Positions 22,848 to 33,325 of a stretch of 64,000 nucleotides of DNA are shown piece after piece (positions within the stretch are counted from its first letter, which is position 1; each line of letters begins with the position of its first letter). The notes under the pieces are model-generated. The model was not told the DNA's origin. It was given only the letters and a program-made list of their open reading frames with translations, and did not search any database. The stretch spans positions 62,001-126,000 of the forward strand of contig JAGYXB010001411.1 in the NCBI GenBank assembly GCA_022495005.1, in the 5' to 3' direction. This stretch comes from Rhyacophila brunnea (Eukaryota; Arthropoda; Insecta; Trichoptera; Rhyacophilidae). A program made the translations under genes and the position numbers.

Positions 22848-24243
22848 TAGATCAAATCGAGAGACCTATGTAGGTTTTAGAGAAAAAAGGCTGTGCTGCG
22901 CTAAAGGTGGCTGTCGCCCGGGTGTAAGCTCAAAAATTTTGCCCCCCCCATCAAAATCCGCAAATGTAAAAAAAATATGAAAGATATCAAAGCAAAGTAG
23001 AAATAATTATTTTTTATATGATGACACACTTCATATTATAATGTTAAAATTAGTTTTAAAACGTTATATTATATAGGTATGCCATATTGTATGGGAGGTC
23101 GTTGGACCACGAAAGCACACTTTATAAAATGTATTTATTTCATAAAATAGAAGCGAAATTTACTGTCCATGAAACAAACACGTGAGATAAATTATTTTAC
23201 CATGAAATGTTGCATCTTCATGACTCTCATTTTCTTAATAATTATTCACCATGAATCTTCGAGTAGAAAATAAAATGCATCTCTCATACTATCCATACTA
23301 AACCAATGCGTGCGCGCGGTGCCTTTTAAGTACCACGTTACATAAATGAGGAGTGGGAGCCACGAATACCCAATGTGATGACTTCTTCACTTTTCGTGTA
23401 TACTGTCGTCTCATGTAGACGAATCACAAAAGAAACTGCGTGCCTTTATTATGTATACTCTCCACCTGGTCCACAGAACAAAAACTAAAAAGAATGTACT
23501 TTTTAAGGATGTTTTAACATTACAGTAATACTGTAACTAGACATCATTATATTAATTGTATAATTAAAACAGTTTCAAGTATTGTATTGTAATTATTTAT
23601 TTCGGCCTACATAATAACTATTACCAGAATCCTTTATGATTTTGAAATATGGGTTAAAATATTGATTTAATTAACTCGTATCTTCTGTAATGTGAAAACG
23701 TTTTGTATTCGCTGACATGCCACCTACATACTTCAAAATGAGACGGTGTGAGTGTTATGTCGACTTGCTAGTCTGCACACACGCACGCCTACCAACACAT
23801 TCACCAAAGACAGTTATGACGTTAACACTCTGGTGATTGTGGTTCAGGATTGGATAAAGAGATTTTAATAAAATAGTCGAGGGACTGAAATGTGTACCAA
23901 AATACCTTACTGCGGGACCAAATAAATACGTACTTATACGAAGAATAAAACAAAACAATAGCCTTATATTTGATTGTTTGAAATAATCATGAATTAAGAA
24001 TTATTACTGTATTTAAAAAAATCGTTTATACAGTTACGTATTTATTTAGTAAAGTATTTTCACATGAAATGTATTTATATAATACAAAAGATGAAGAAAA
24101 ACAAAGCAACAAATATAATAAATAGTCAGGAACCTATTCATTGAGTCGCCTAGAGTCATAACTCACATTTTGCAATTTTGTCATTTTTGAGTTAAATATA
24201 CCAAGTGATTCTAAAGGCATTAAATAAAGAAAAATAGTAGTCA
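22848..24243. other. No recognised gene
   Basis: Includes ggtggctgtcgcccgggtg (22908-22926), a run of C at 22941, and a GC-richer tract at 23305-23480. Nothing encodes a recognisable protein. Confidence 0.4.
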
Positions 24244-24251
24244 CTTTAAAC

Positions 24252-24591
24252 CAGCGATACTCAACCTGCGGCCCTTTAAGCTTTTATGTGCGGCCCGAAA
24301 CACATTTATTATCAGGAATTTCGTATATCTTGAGATTCGTTTCGACTTTGACGCACAGATAGTGACACCCGAAGAGGATTGTCATTATGGTCTACATCAG
24401 ATCTGGTATAAGAGTGTTGCTATTGCACACGATTCATTTCAAAAACAGGCATAATTTTTAAAATCTCAAAAATGTTTTGTAAAAAAGGGGGGGTTTCATG
24501 ATTTTTTTCGTCACACCAGTAGTGATGCGGCCCGCGTTACTTTACAAATATATGTATTTGGCCCGAAGAAAAAAAAGGTTGAGTATCATTG
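24252..24591. mobile_element. hAT MITE, CAGCGATACTCAACC termini
   Basis: Begins cagcgatactcaacctgcggcc and ends aggttgagtatcattg. Flanked by an exact 8-bp duplication ctttaaac (24244-24251, 24592-24599). The subterminal gcggcccg motifs occur in both arms. The CAG..TACTCAACCTG end is typical of hAT elements. 340 bp and non-coding; the 63-codon frame at 24498-24689 is accidental. Confidence 0.92.
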
Positions 24592-24640
24592 CTTTAAACC
24601 ATGTAAAAATCATTGACAATCCGCTTGGGTTTAGCCGTAA

Positions 24641-24812
24641 CGGCCAGCACGAACATACCCAAATTTTACCGACATGTCTACCAACCTAAATTTTCGCCGT
24701 ATTACGAATTGGAGATAGCCGCCGATAACTACTTTGTGTATGGAATGCCTTCGTGTTAATTTGGACCAATAAAAATAACGGAAACGTGCTAAAGTGATAA
24801 CTGTTATATAGT
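24641..24812. repeat. Dispersed repeat with an unoccupied LINE target site
   Basis: ggccagcacgaacataccc, accgacatgtctaccaacc, ttttcgccgtattacgaatt and ggaccaataaaaataacgg match 35768-36120. At that paralogue a LINE is inserted at gctaaagtgataa; here the site (24788-24800) is intact and continues into ctgtta. Confidence 0.8.
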
Positions 24813-26391
24813 ACCTACTTATGTTTATAAAATATTGTTTTTTAGTAACAGACTAATAATTTATTTCGTTATGCCCACTTAACCTATAAAAATTACACTA
24901 ATTACTTAGCTATTTTAGAACACTACTTTTATATTATAGTATAATATACTTAATTATAATATTAACTGCATATTTGAGATTATTATTTTTTTTAAATATA
25001 TTATCTTGATTTACCGGTAATACTATGGCGTCGTCAATTTAATACGGTGAAAGAAATAAGTGTAATGAAAAAATTGTTACTTACTTCTTTTAAATTTTCC
25101 AGAAAATTAAATTTTAGTCAGCATTTTTAAAATAAGATTGCTAAAATACACAGTTATTTTATGTGAACATATAATAAAATTTGAAATGGATACCTCCTAT
25201 TAAAATAGCCGGATTGGCGTATAAAAAAATGTTTCGTAATGTGATTAAGACTAGTATCACTTTGGAATTTCGATTCAAGAATAATTCTGATTTATATTTT
25301 GGTTTTTATCATTGTTAAAAAAATTAAAGTTGGCCATTGGATTAATTGTTTAATTCACTTTCATTTCACAGCATTTTTCCTTATAATTCAGAGCTTTTTT
25401 TATATTCAGTAGGTATTATTCTTAAAGCTCAGTATTTATTTGTCTTACCCGTTCCACTTTTCGGCGCCGCGTGAAAAAGCGAACGCCATTTTCCCGAACG
25501 CGCCGTCGGATCAAAAAAAAAGAAAAGAAAAACTAAAGCAAAGAAATAAAAATACCGCCTATACGAAAAGCGCCTTGAAAGGAAATTCCTGGACGGAATA
25601 AAGAAAAGTCAGAGAATGGTGAGTATTATACTTTTTACTTTGCAGGCGGAGGTACAAAGCCTAGCAAACTATTCGAACAAAATGAGTAAAAAGAACAACA
25701 AAATGCTTTGTGATGGAGTGTGGAGATGTACACGAGGTTAGGTTGGATATTGAGCTTTGAGACGTGACTTTAGCTTAGAAAGTTTAGTTCGTAAAGAAAT
25801 AAAGCTCTCAAGTCAGTTAATATAAGACACACTTTAACCTGAAAACTAACTGCACTTCGATGACTCTTTGTAACATATCATTGTACCAGTGGCAGGTTCA
25901 AATTAATAGAGATCTAACGCACTGGCCGATTTTGTGGACACTTCAAAAAAGGGAAAGAAAGATCATGAATTCCAACTATGTATTCTATAAAAAATTCAAT
26001 TATAAACCCATTTATGTAGGGACCTAGTAAAAATATCATTATATCTCTTACTTAGAATCGCTTCATCAAAATAAAAATAAAACTAATTATTATTTAAGAC
26101 TACAGTGATTATAAATAATGATAATATTAGTGATATATTTTTATGCACAAGGACAAAAAATATCTGTTTGAGTTGTTGTTATTGGCCCCTTTAATGTTTT
26201 AGTTGAAGGTTATGTTTTCGGTAATACGTTATTCATAACTTGTGAGATATTCCGTATAATTTTATTATTTGTGATTAAATAATGTATGACTGTTACGAAG
26301 ATCTTTTGAAATCTTTAGTCGAATCGATTGCGCGATCTGCGTAAAATAAAATCGTCACTGTATTGGATCACAATTATTATCTGTTTGTACA
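24813..26391. other. Intergenic; possible 5' UTR exon signal at about 25450-25620
   Basis: A CpG-rich tract at 25450-25510 (ttcggcgccgcgtgaaaaagcg, cccgaacgcgccgtcgg) is followed by an A-rich tract and agagaATGgtgagt at about 25612-25625, which fits a start codon at a splice donor. This could be a promoter plus leading exon on the + strand, but no downstream coding exon was identified. The rest is AT-rich. Confidence 0.25.
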
Positions 26392-26399
26392 TCCACGGG

Positions 26400-27129
26400 C
26401 AGTGGCGGCTCGACGACTTTCTAGGTGGTGGGGTTTAGCCATTAATTATTAAATATACATACCTACCTACTTTCTCATATTATACATTATGTACCAAGCA
26501 ACTTATAATAATATGATTTTATTAATGGAAAATGAGTAATTTTCCAGAATAAATAATATGATTATCTGAGTCCTTACATAATCACATCTAAAAAGCGTGC
26601 TTAAAATATTAACTTAAATAATACTTATATAATAATTATATATTTACCATTATCAGTTTTGCACAATGACATACAGCGAGCGTTTTCACTCACCTATAGG
26701 GCTATATGATTCGCCCCCAGTATGCGTATACTAACGCTAATGCATTCATATCCATTGGAGAACGAGATTTATACCGTGGCGACGGGATGCGACTGAGTCA
26801 TCCTGGTCAGCGAAAAATAGACGTCATAGCTTTCTTAATGTGTACATCATAGGTGTCAACGTAAAATAGAGTTTAGCTAATTTAATTAATTATTTTATTA
26901 CCGCGTAATCACCATCATGTTATTACATAATTTACAATCATTGCATGTAATTGTATAATGATCTAAACATCTCTAAAAAATTACGACGGGTTTAGATGGA
27001 TAAAATAAAATAAATAGTTCATTTAATCATATAATTAAGTTGACTGTTAATTATAACAACGACGTGTATTTTTTCATGCTATCGATGTGGGGATGGTCCC
27101 TGCGAACCCTTAAGGTATAGTCGGCAATG
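26400..27129. mobile_element. hAT-type MITE, CAGTGGCGGCT end, inserted in a SINE-like sequence
   Basis: Left end cagtggcggctcgac, right end agtcggcaatg (reverse complement cattgccgact) and an exact 8-bp duplication tccacggg (26392-26399, 27130-27137). The inverted termini are short and diverged, so the duplication is the main evidence. 730 bp, AT-rich, no transposase. Confidence 0.75.
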
Positions 27130-27137
27130 TCCACGGG

Positions 27138-27180
27138 ATAGTCACGGGTTCGATTTCCGCGTCTATAAAATGTTTCATAT
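27138..27180 (+). repeat. B-box part of a SINE or tRNA-like head interrupted by the hAT element
   Basis: cacgggttcgatttccgc (27144-27161) resembles a B box with one extra base. Rejoining across the hAT insertion places gtacatccacggg directly before it. An A box is not evident upstream of 26392, so the class is uncertain. Confidence 0.4.
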
Positions 27181-27415
27181 AAACTTTCAAAGTGTGTTTG
27201 AATCAGAGTTGGGTAAATAACTAACAACCATCAATAATAAAAAGTTAAAAGAACTTCAAGAAAATATGCTGTGTTTGTGAGTGAAAAAAAGTAATTTATC
27301 CTTTATGATACATATTATATTACCATTATAATAGGTACCTATATGGATTGTGGAGTGATTTAAAACATGCCTTTTACATGACTACGAATATTGTAATATT
27401 GGTTACCTATAAAAC

Positions 27416-27622
27416 CAGTAACGTCCCGCGTGGTTAGGCAGGTCAGGCGTTGTTTAGGTCCGGCGCATTATAGAGGGCGGCAAATGAAGAAACGAATACT
27501 AATAATATTACAACTTTTGAGATCAGTGACGGGTTTCCACGAAGCAAGCGATGCGGTCGCTTCCCTATAAAATGGTGACATCGCTAAAACAACAAAGCAT
27601 AAAACATCCTGGTAGCCTATGG
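27416..27622 (+). mobile_element. hAT MITE family B (CAGTGACGTCCCGTGG), truncated copy
   Basis: Starts cagtaacgtcccgcgtgg and continues ggcaggtcaggcgttgttta, gggcggcaaatgaag and gcaagcgatgcggtcgctt. It aligns with 56038-56260 and, inverted, 55320-55525. The right terminus is missing. The complete family member is 38811-39477. Confidence 0.65.
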
Positions 27623-28059
27623 AATGTTTATATTGTAATACAAACGGTTTATAGTAGAGGCAGGATTTAAAAAAAGAGGCCTACATACTTGTCAGCGCCT
27701 CAGATCTCAACGTACCTGTTTGAGAATGGGTTTCGTAAAATGCTTTAATCCTCAGTCAAACAGTGTGACAAGTAATTAATAACTGCCTAATATAAAAAAA
27801 GATCAATGACTTCTCTGAGCTCCACTCCGCGTTGATAATAAAATCACGATATTGACCTCCAAAAGCCTCATGAAATACTAAACAACGAAACAACATAGAA
27901 ACAATATATAAAATATCTAGCTCTGGCGATTAAAAAAATAAAGAAATAAACTGAGGAACATAAGCTTGACATGGTGCGCACTACAGATTCCACTTAAAAC
28001 TCGTAATTTCAAATATAGTAAGTACTATAGCAATATTTTTTTATATCTTTCACTTAACA
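27623..28059. other. Repeat-like sequence, no gene
   Basis: The words cctacatacttgtcagcgcctcagatctcaacgtacct (27681-27717) resemble ctgtcagcgtcacagacctccacgtacct at 48656-48684, and the inverse at 55090-55135. It is a further repeat block associated with family B fragments. Confidence 0.4.
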
Positions 28060-28235
28060 CAGGGTCCGAAATGGACCGGAGCGCGCCGGAGCGCCATTCC
28101 GGTTGATGAAATCCCCAAAGCTATCGGTGTCACGTGGAAAAAATAATCTAACCATCTCAGGTCATATAAGAAAAAATCTAACAAACTTATTTTCATAAAA
28201 TATACATAAAATCGATAACTACGTAAAAATTTTCA
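28060..28235. mobile_element. hAT MITE family A, partial copy
   Basis: Begins cagggtccgaaatggaccggagcgcgccggagcg and carries the family body (aaatccccaaagctatcg; acttattttcataaaatatacataaaatcgataact). It fades before the right terminus. Confidence 0.75.
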
Positions 28236-28299
28236 GAAAATTATATAGATTATACAGTATAAATGTGTAAATACAAAAAATTATATGGGTACAAGGAAG

Positions 28300-28725
28300 T
28301 ACACCGGATGAGTTAAGCAGACCCTATTTTAAGAATTTATAAAATAACGTCCACCTATACTCATCCTCACGTAGATGGAATATATCAACATCCTAAGCGA
28401 TTTGGTTGAACAGAGTTATTGCCCTCCCAATCACCAATGGCAGGTTAGTTCTGCTCCTCGGGAGAACAAACAACTGATGCTCCCGATTTCTAAGATAGTT
28501 ATCAGGGACACACAAGTCAATACTACCAAGAATGGCAGAGTTCTCATTCACACCACGTATAAGTCGAAAAAAATACGTGGCCAAATATTGATATCTTCTA
28601 GCACTTAAACTACAGTATGTAAGCACACCTAAGAGAAAGTCAGTTAGATAAAGCCACGGATAGTATCCATATAACCTCAAATAAAGGAGTCTAATAGTAT
28701 AACAATCTTTAATTAAACCTTTCAC
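28300..28725 (-). pseudogene. C-terminal part of a CR1/jockey-like LINE reverse transcriptase
   Basis: The - strand frame from 28725 reads LLYLRLYGYYPWLYL, TDFLLGVLTYCSLSARR, YLATYFFRLIRG, ILGSIDLCVPDNY, REHQLFVLPRSRTN and GRAITLFNQIA, then a stop near 28393. After it the same frame continues DVDIFHLREDEYRWTL. This arrangement (SLSARR, a two-residue deletion before IGRA, DIF end) fits the tail following the reverse transcriptase in CR1/jockey-like LINEs. A second copy lies at 51190-51660. The + strand 77-codon frame here is a shadow. Confidence 0.75.
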
Positions 28726-29588
28726 AAATTAATATATATATTATAATTAACACACCTGTCTCTTATATTCTATGAAAAAGCAAGGGTATGGTTCATAATA
28801 CATTAATTGTAAAAAAAAAATATATTATTATGCGTGAGAAATCAGAAATGAAAAAAAAAATTAAAAAAATCGTTCGTTACCATGTTTACTATTGCTCGCA
28901 GCAGTGACGTTCCTAGGGAAAGTCCTTAAGCAGACATATAATGCCGCACCCTCTCATTTTTGCTTTAAAATTGTATACGAAAATGTTAGAGAAAAATCTA
29001 ACGAAAAACTTGAAAAAAATGATAGCTACAGATAATCTACAGTATTTCCACAAAACCTAATCTCAAGCACGGTGATTATAGGTACGTGGAAGTCTGAGGC
29101 GCTGTGGTACGTAGTATGTAGTATGGATGGAAGTATCTCTGTACTTTTAATGACACCATGTACATATTTCTTTAATTTGTACAACATACGTATTCGTGTT
29201 CACATTTCTATTACACGGTTTTGCGATGCTTCTGATATCTGTGGGTGGACCCGCCTACCAGCTCCCAGGGCGGCGAGGGTTGCTCCATATGCCGCCCAGG
29301 GTGTATTAGCAGTAGGGGTGAGAATTGTGTACACCCTCCCATACATTCCGCCGCGTGATTAAATGACCTCGTTGACCGTGTTCGGACACGTCTTTTATTG
29401 CTTGCGTCGCGAAATTGCCCGGATTGTCCGGTGAAATAGTCTTCCATACTGATATGGTGCTCCGTTCGCCAATGACGTAGTTATATCGGTAAACCGCACG
29501 CCCGGTACTTTAGAGTTTTTTTTTATGTTTCATGTCCGTAAATTTACAGTCTAAGTATGTACCTGTCGATTTCACGATTTATCACTAT
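28726..29588. other. No recognised gene; GC-rich tract
   Basis: A stray CAGTGACGTTCCT end (28902) suggests a family B fragment. Bases 29230-29480 are GC-rich (gggtggacccgcctaccagctccc; gccgcccagggtg) with open frames on both strands that I do not recognise. They may be LINE remnants. Confidence 0.35.
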
Positions 29589-29589
29589 G

Positions 29590-29700
29590 TCATCATCGTC
29601 ACCATTATCCTGAATCTCTCCACTGCTGGATGAAGGCCTTTCTAAATTGATTTCATTCCTGTAAGTCTTGCGCGTGGTGTAGCCATGTACTTCCGCAGAT
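29590..29700. repeat. LINE/SINE-like fragment (cactgctggatgaaggcc)
   Basis: ctctccactgctggatgaaggcctttctaaa followed by cttgcgcgtggtgtagcca resembles a tract common in insect LINE 3' regions. No second copy exists in this window, so the call rests on recognition. Confidence 0.35.
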
Positions 29701-29740
29701 CTTAACTATTTCATCGATCCTAGAGTTTTAGATCTACACT

Positions 29741-30264
29741 AGCCGGCTCGCACATCTAAGCTCGCCGTGTCTGCCGCACAGACGGTAACAGGGCAAAACA
29801 GAACGTGACAAAACAGAACAGTGACAAAACAGAATAGCCAGGCGAAAAATAAATCATTCATTTTTGTGGGATCTATTTATTAATTAAATACTTATACAAC
29901 TTAAGTACTTTAGATTCTACAAAAATGATTTCCCCTGGCTGTTCTGTTTTGTCACTTTTCTGTTTTGTCATGTTCTGTTTAGTCACCGTTCTGTTTTGTC
30001 ATGGAACGCACAGCACAGCCATACATTAAACAGGAATTTCCAATTCGTAGCGTGTGTGTATGCATACTGGCAACTTCGACTTGCAGCCCGAGACGAGTGC
30101 GATTTGTTGCTAGTAACGCTAGATTTCTTGTACTAAAAAGTCACATTCCACCAATGTGTGGAGCTCCATTTGGCAACGTGTGTTTTGTGAATAACGATGA
30201 CGTCACAGCTACATACATATTTGACACGTTTCAGACGGGACGAGTTTAGATCTGCGAGCCGGCT
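29741..30264. mobile_element. TIR element with internal AAAACAGAAC palindrome
   Basis: Outer ends agccggctcgca-atctaa-ctcg are inverted at 29741-29765 and 30239-30264. Inside, a second inverted repeat (29791-29885 against 29913-30001) is built of repeated gacaaaacagaac units on one arm and gttctgttttgtc on the other. Flanking bases (cta left, tta right) fit a TA or TWA target but are not conclusive. The 82-codon frame at 30001-30249 within it is not recognised. Confidence 0.65.
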
Positions 30265-30520
30265 TACGGATCCTTTCTACCACTTGAGTACCACTGGATA
30301 GTTATAATTGTCCAACAATTGCTCTTTCTTTGAGCTATGTAACAAGCGTATTCCATTCTCATTTCTATGACGAAACTGGTCTTGAGTTTGTTATAATTGT
30401 GGAATAATTACTACATACATAATTCAGAAATATGAGTAGGTATCTATTTGTATTAGAAAACATATGGTGTAAGACAGGACAACAAACCTGCATCCATCGG
30501 AATGTGTTTTATCAATATAG

Positions 30521-30910
30521 GTGCCTACAGGCGCGCACACAGAGAAATGTAATGGGTGGGACCATTTCGAAAAAAATGTACATAGGTATGGGTAAATCAT
30601 TCTACAGTGGCACCATGGGTACGGAAAAAGCGACTTGTAGTTGTGTGGTATTGTTTGTTAGCATTAAACCAGGCATTGCAGCATGCAATTCCAATACATA
30701 CGCGTAACGCCTATGGTGCCACTGTAGAATGATTCACCTATACTTGGTATTTTTTTTTAGAGCGGTAGAAGAGAGCGGGGTTCATAAAAATCTACCAGGT
30801 GCAACTGACTTCCGCATTTACCTCGCCTACTACTTATAAATAGCTACTCGTCGCTTCAACTATGAACTCCCGCACTTTTTCGGGATTATTCCTCATACTC
30901 AGACCTTCCA
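30521..30910. repeat. Dispersed repeat interrupted by a nested MITE
   Basis: gcgcacacagagaaatg, ccatttcgaaaaaaatg, then (after the insert) gcaactgacttccgcatttacc, ctcgtcgcttcaacta and cgcactttttcggga match 33109-33325, which lacks the insert. It is therefore an older repeat with a younger MITE at 30590-30738. Confidence 0.75.
30590..30738. mobile_element. Nested 149-bp MITE with 27-bp TIRs
   Basis: ggtaaatcattctacagtggcacca and its inverse tggtgccactgtagaatgattcacc bound the insert. TAT occurs on both sides (30587-30589, 30739-30741), consistent with a TA target as used by Tc1/mariner-type elements. The paralogous repeat at 33109-33325 is unoccupied at this point. Non-coding. Confidence 0.8.
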
Positions 30911-31356
30911 CCACACTATGGGTATAGCGATGAATACCTGTTCTGCAGTTATAACTACGAGTAATTGCGACGTGTCGCATCCACAAGAGCTTGTCGAATG
31001 CATGTGGCCTAACTATTATAATTATTAGGATCGTTATTATCGATTTGTATTGTCAGCGGTGTCTCGTATTTTAGATATGCCGCGAGAATATTAAAACAAA
31101 CTTTGGATACCCCTGATGACTTCACCAAATTCATGAATACCAGGGCTATTCCACTGACATAGTCATTTCGTGCCGTAAATTGCTCATAGGAGTGGTTCCA
31201 ACCCCATAAAAGGCGGTTTGACAGCCAAATAATATAGGCCAAGACCCTTTAGTCATGTGGTTCTAACGGAGAAAAAGAAGAAATAGTATTCCATTCAACT
31301 ACTTATATAATTTGTATTTTTTTCGTTCTTTGGGGGTCTAGACCCGGAAACTTACC
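30911..31356. other. No recognised feature
   Basis: AT-rich. A - strand 77-codon frame at 31009-31242 carries no recognisable motif. Confidence 0.4.
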
Positions 31357-32427
31357 CAGTGGTAAAAGGTGACTTTTACAAAGAGGTTGGCTGTCGATAT
31401 CAGAGAAAAAGAGCATACTTGTCAGGTATACCTACTTACGAAAAATACGAAGATAATACGATATTATTACTTATAAATATGTACACACTAATGACAACGA
31501 CACAGCAAATCAATGAAATTTCAAAAGCTCACTGACGATAAAAAATTGAGCGATGAGTATAAATAGGGAATGGGACAGCTGGACTCCGGACAATTAGACG
31601 CCCCACTGTCGTAGACACGTATACAGAACGTAAACGAGATATTTTAATCAGTTTCTATCTACTACTTAGTAGTTTTAATTCATTTTACTCTAACATAGTG
31701 TATTCTTTATTGCGGAATGAGAATTACCATGCCTAAGGCTTTATATGAAATAAAAAACTATTTTTTCGTTGGAACTTAAACATATGCACGATTAAATCAT
31801 TATTTAAGTCTGCATATTTACATTCTCACCAACTATTAAATCATAATATAATCATTTAAATATAAATAATAATATATTTTTTAAAGTACCTATAAGTACC
31901 TAAGGTCTATTTATTTTCGAATTCCGTAGCGTCCAGTTGTCCGGTGCCAAATCGTCCTAGACCCGTATAAATAATTATGTATTTCTCTAAACATTTATAC
32001 ACATTAAAAATCATTAAATAAAATAAAATTTAATTTTTAAAAACAATATAATATATTTATATGTGATTAAATTATCTTATTATTAATTAATTTCGACAAT
32101 AAAATTATGCGCAAAGGCTTCGTCCATATAAAGTCCATACAAAAAATCTGACATTCATCGCATAATAATCCAATACATACAATAGCTGAAGAGAGGTGTC
32201 GCTGTTGTATTTTTTTAACCTTTGACAGAAGGTTCTGTATACATTTATTATAATACATTTCTACATAATATATGATAGAATCGTCTGATGGCGTTGTCAA
32301 ATTATTTTTTGTAGAATATAAAATAATCACGTTATTATTTTTGAAATACGTTAAGTTGCAATTAAAAAATATTTTTCGTAAGAAGGTAGGCTTTGAATAA
32401 TAGCCTAGTATAGAGTCTTTGCCACTG
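31357..32427. mobile_element. hAT-type MITE related to 10143-10854, opposite orientation
   Basis: Left end cagtggtaaaaggtgac and right end gtctttgccactg. Interior blocks (actgacgataaaaaatt, gacaacgacacag, cttgtcaggtatacct; gcaattaaaaaatatttttcgtaagaagg) match the 10143-10854 element inverted. Inside lies a smaller pair, ctggactccggacaatt (31590) and gtccagttgtccggtgcc (31934), that may be a nested MITE. No clear 8-bp duplication remains. Confidence 0.65.
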
Positions 32428-32809
32428 CGCCTGGCTACATATTCCCTACCCAATTATGGCAAAGTTAATTAATAATAGTCATGCAACTGAAGCGCGTCTC
32501 AAATGTCGCCAATATTGAGTACCGGCTTTTGTAATTTGAATTAAGGCAATAATTTAACGAACGTGCTTGTACTTACTAATAATTTAATAATTTCTTTTTA
32601 TGCAACGAATAATTTTCAAACGTCTATTTGAATTATTCGTGTAATTACGAAGACCCTGTTTTTGGTGGCTGGACTGTTCCTGTTCATATGTTGTGAATGT
32701 CTATATAGAGCAGATGTCCTCAGCTATACAATGGCTGCAGTACCGCAGAATGCTAGTCGACCTATTACAAGCAGGCATTGTCCACATGTGAATCGCATAC
32801 GTAAGATGT

Positions 32810-32900
32810 TAAGATCCGACATAAATAGTTTAGACTAAACTTTGTCAGTCATAGGTTTTTGTTTTCATTGAACTAAGACTACGGTAATTTACCATTATGT
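32810..32900 (+). repeat. Dispersed repeat, copy 1 of 2
   Basis: gttaagatccgacataaatagt, ttgtttt-attgaactaa and acta-ggtaatttac recur at 63828-63915 in the same orientation. Class unknown. The preceding 380 bases (32428-32809) show nothing recognisable. Confidence 0.65.
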
Positions 32901-33108
32901 TTAACATTTTTCAGTCTACAAATCTATGTAGAGAGTTTTTCCCTTTGATGATTTTATATCGTAATTGAAAATACGTAGGAAAAATATGTTATTGTTTTAT
33001 CATTAATTAAACGTCATTCGAATTAAGCAGTCTTGTATAAAATTGATTTTAATTAACTTACTTACTTTATTTTATTTATTAATGCTGGTAGAAAATCATT
33101 ACTGTAGT

Positions 33109-33325
33109 GTAGGGACGCACACAGAAAAATGGTAGAGTGGTGTCCATTTCAAAAATATCCATAATGATTTATTTTTGATTTTTAAGGCGGCAGGAGGGGC
33201 AGAGTTAACCAAAGCTTGCAGATGGCACTGACTTCCGTATTTACCCACCATCTACGAATGACTTCTTCTCGCTTCAACTGTGAACCCCGCACTTTTGCAG
33301 GAACATTTACCATACCCAGTTACTC
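33109..33325. repeat. Dispersed repeat, unoccupied counterpart of 30521-30910
   Basis: gacgcacacagaaaaatgg, gtccatttcaaaaatat, then gcactgacttccgtatttaccc and cgcttcaactgtgaaccccgcacttttgcagga. Lacks the 149-bp insert found in the other copy. Confidence 0.7.

Noticed and set aside
28375..28608. 77-codon + strand frame as a small conserved gene
   Set aside because: Same reason: antisense of a LINE fragment.
32067..32453. 128-codon - strand frame
   Set aside because: It runs through the end of the hAT-type element 31357-32427 and out of it; low-complexity lysine/asparagine-rich composition and no motif.
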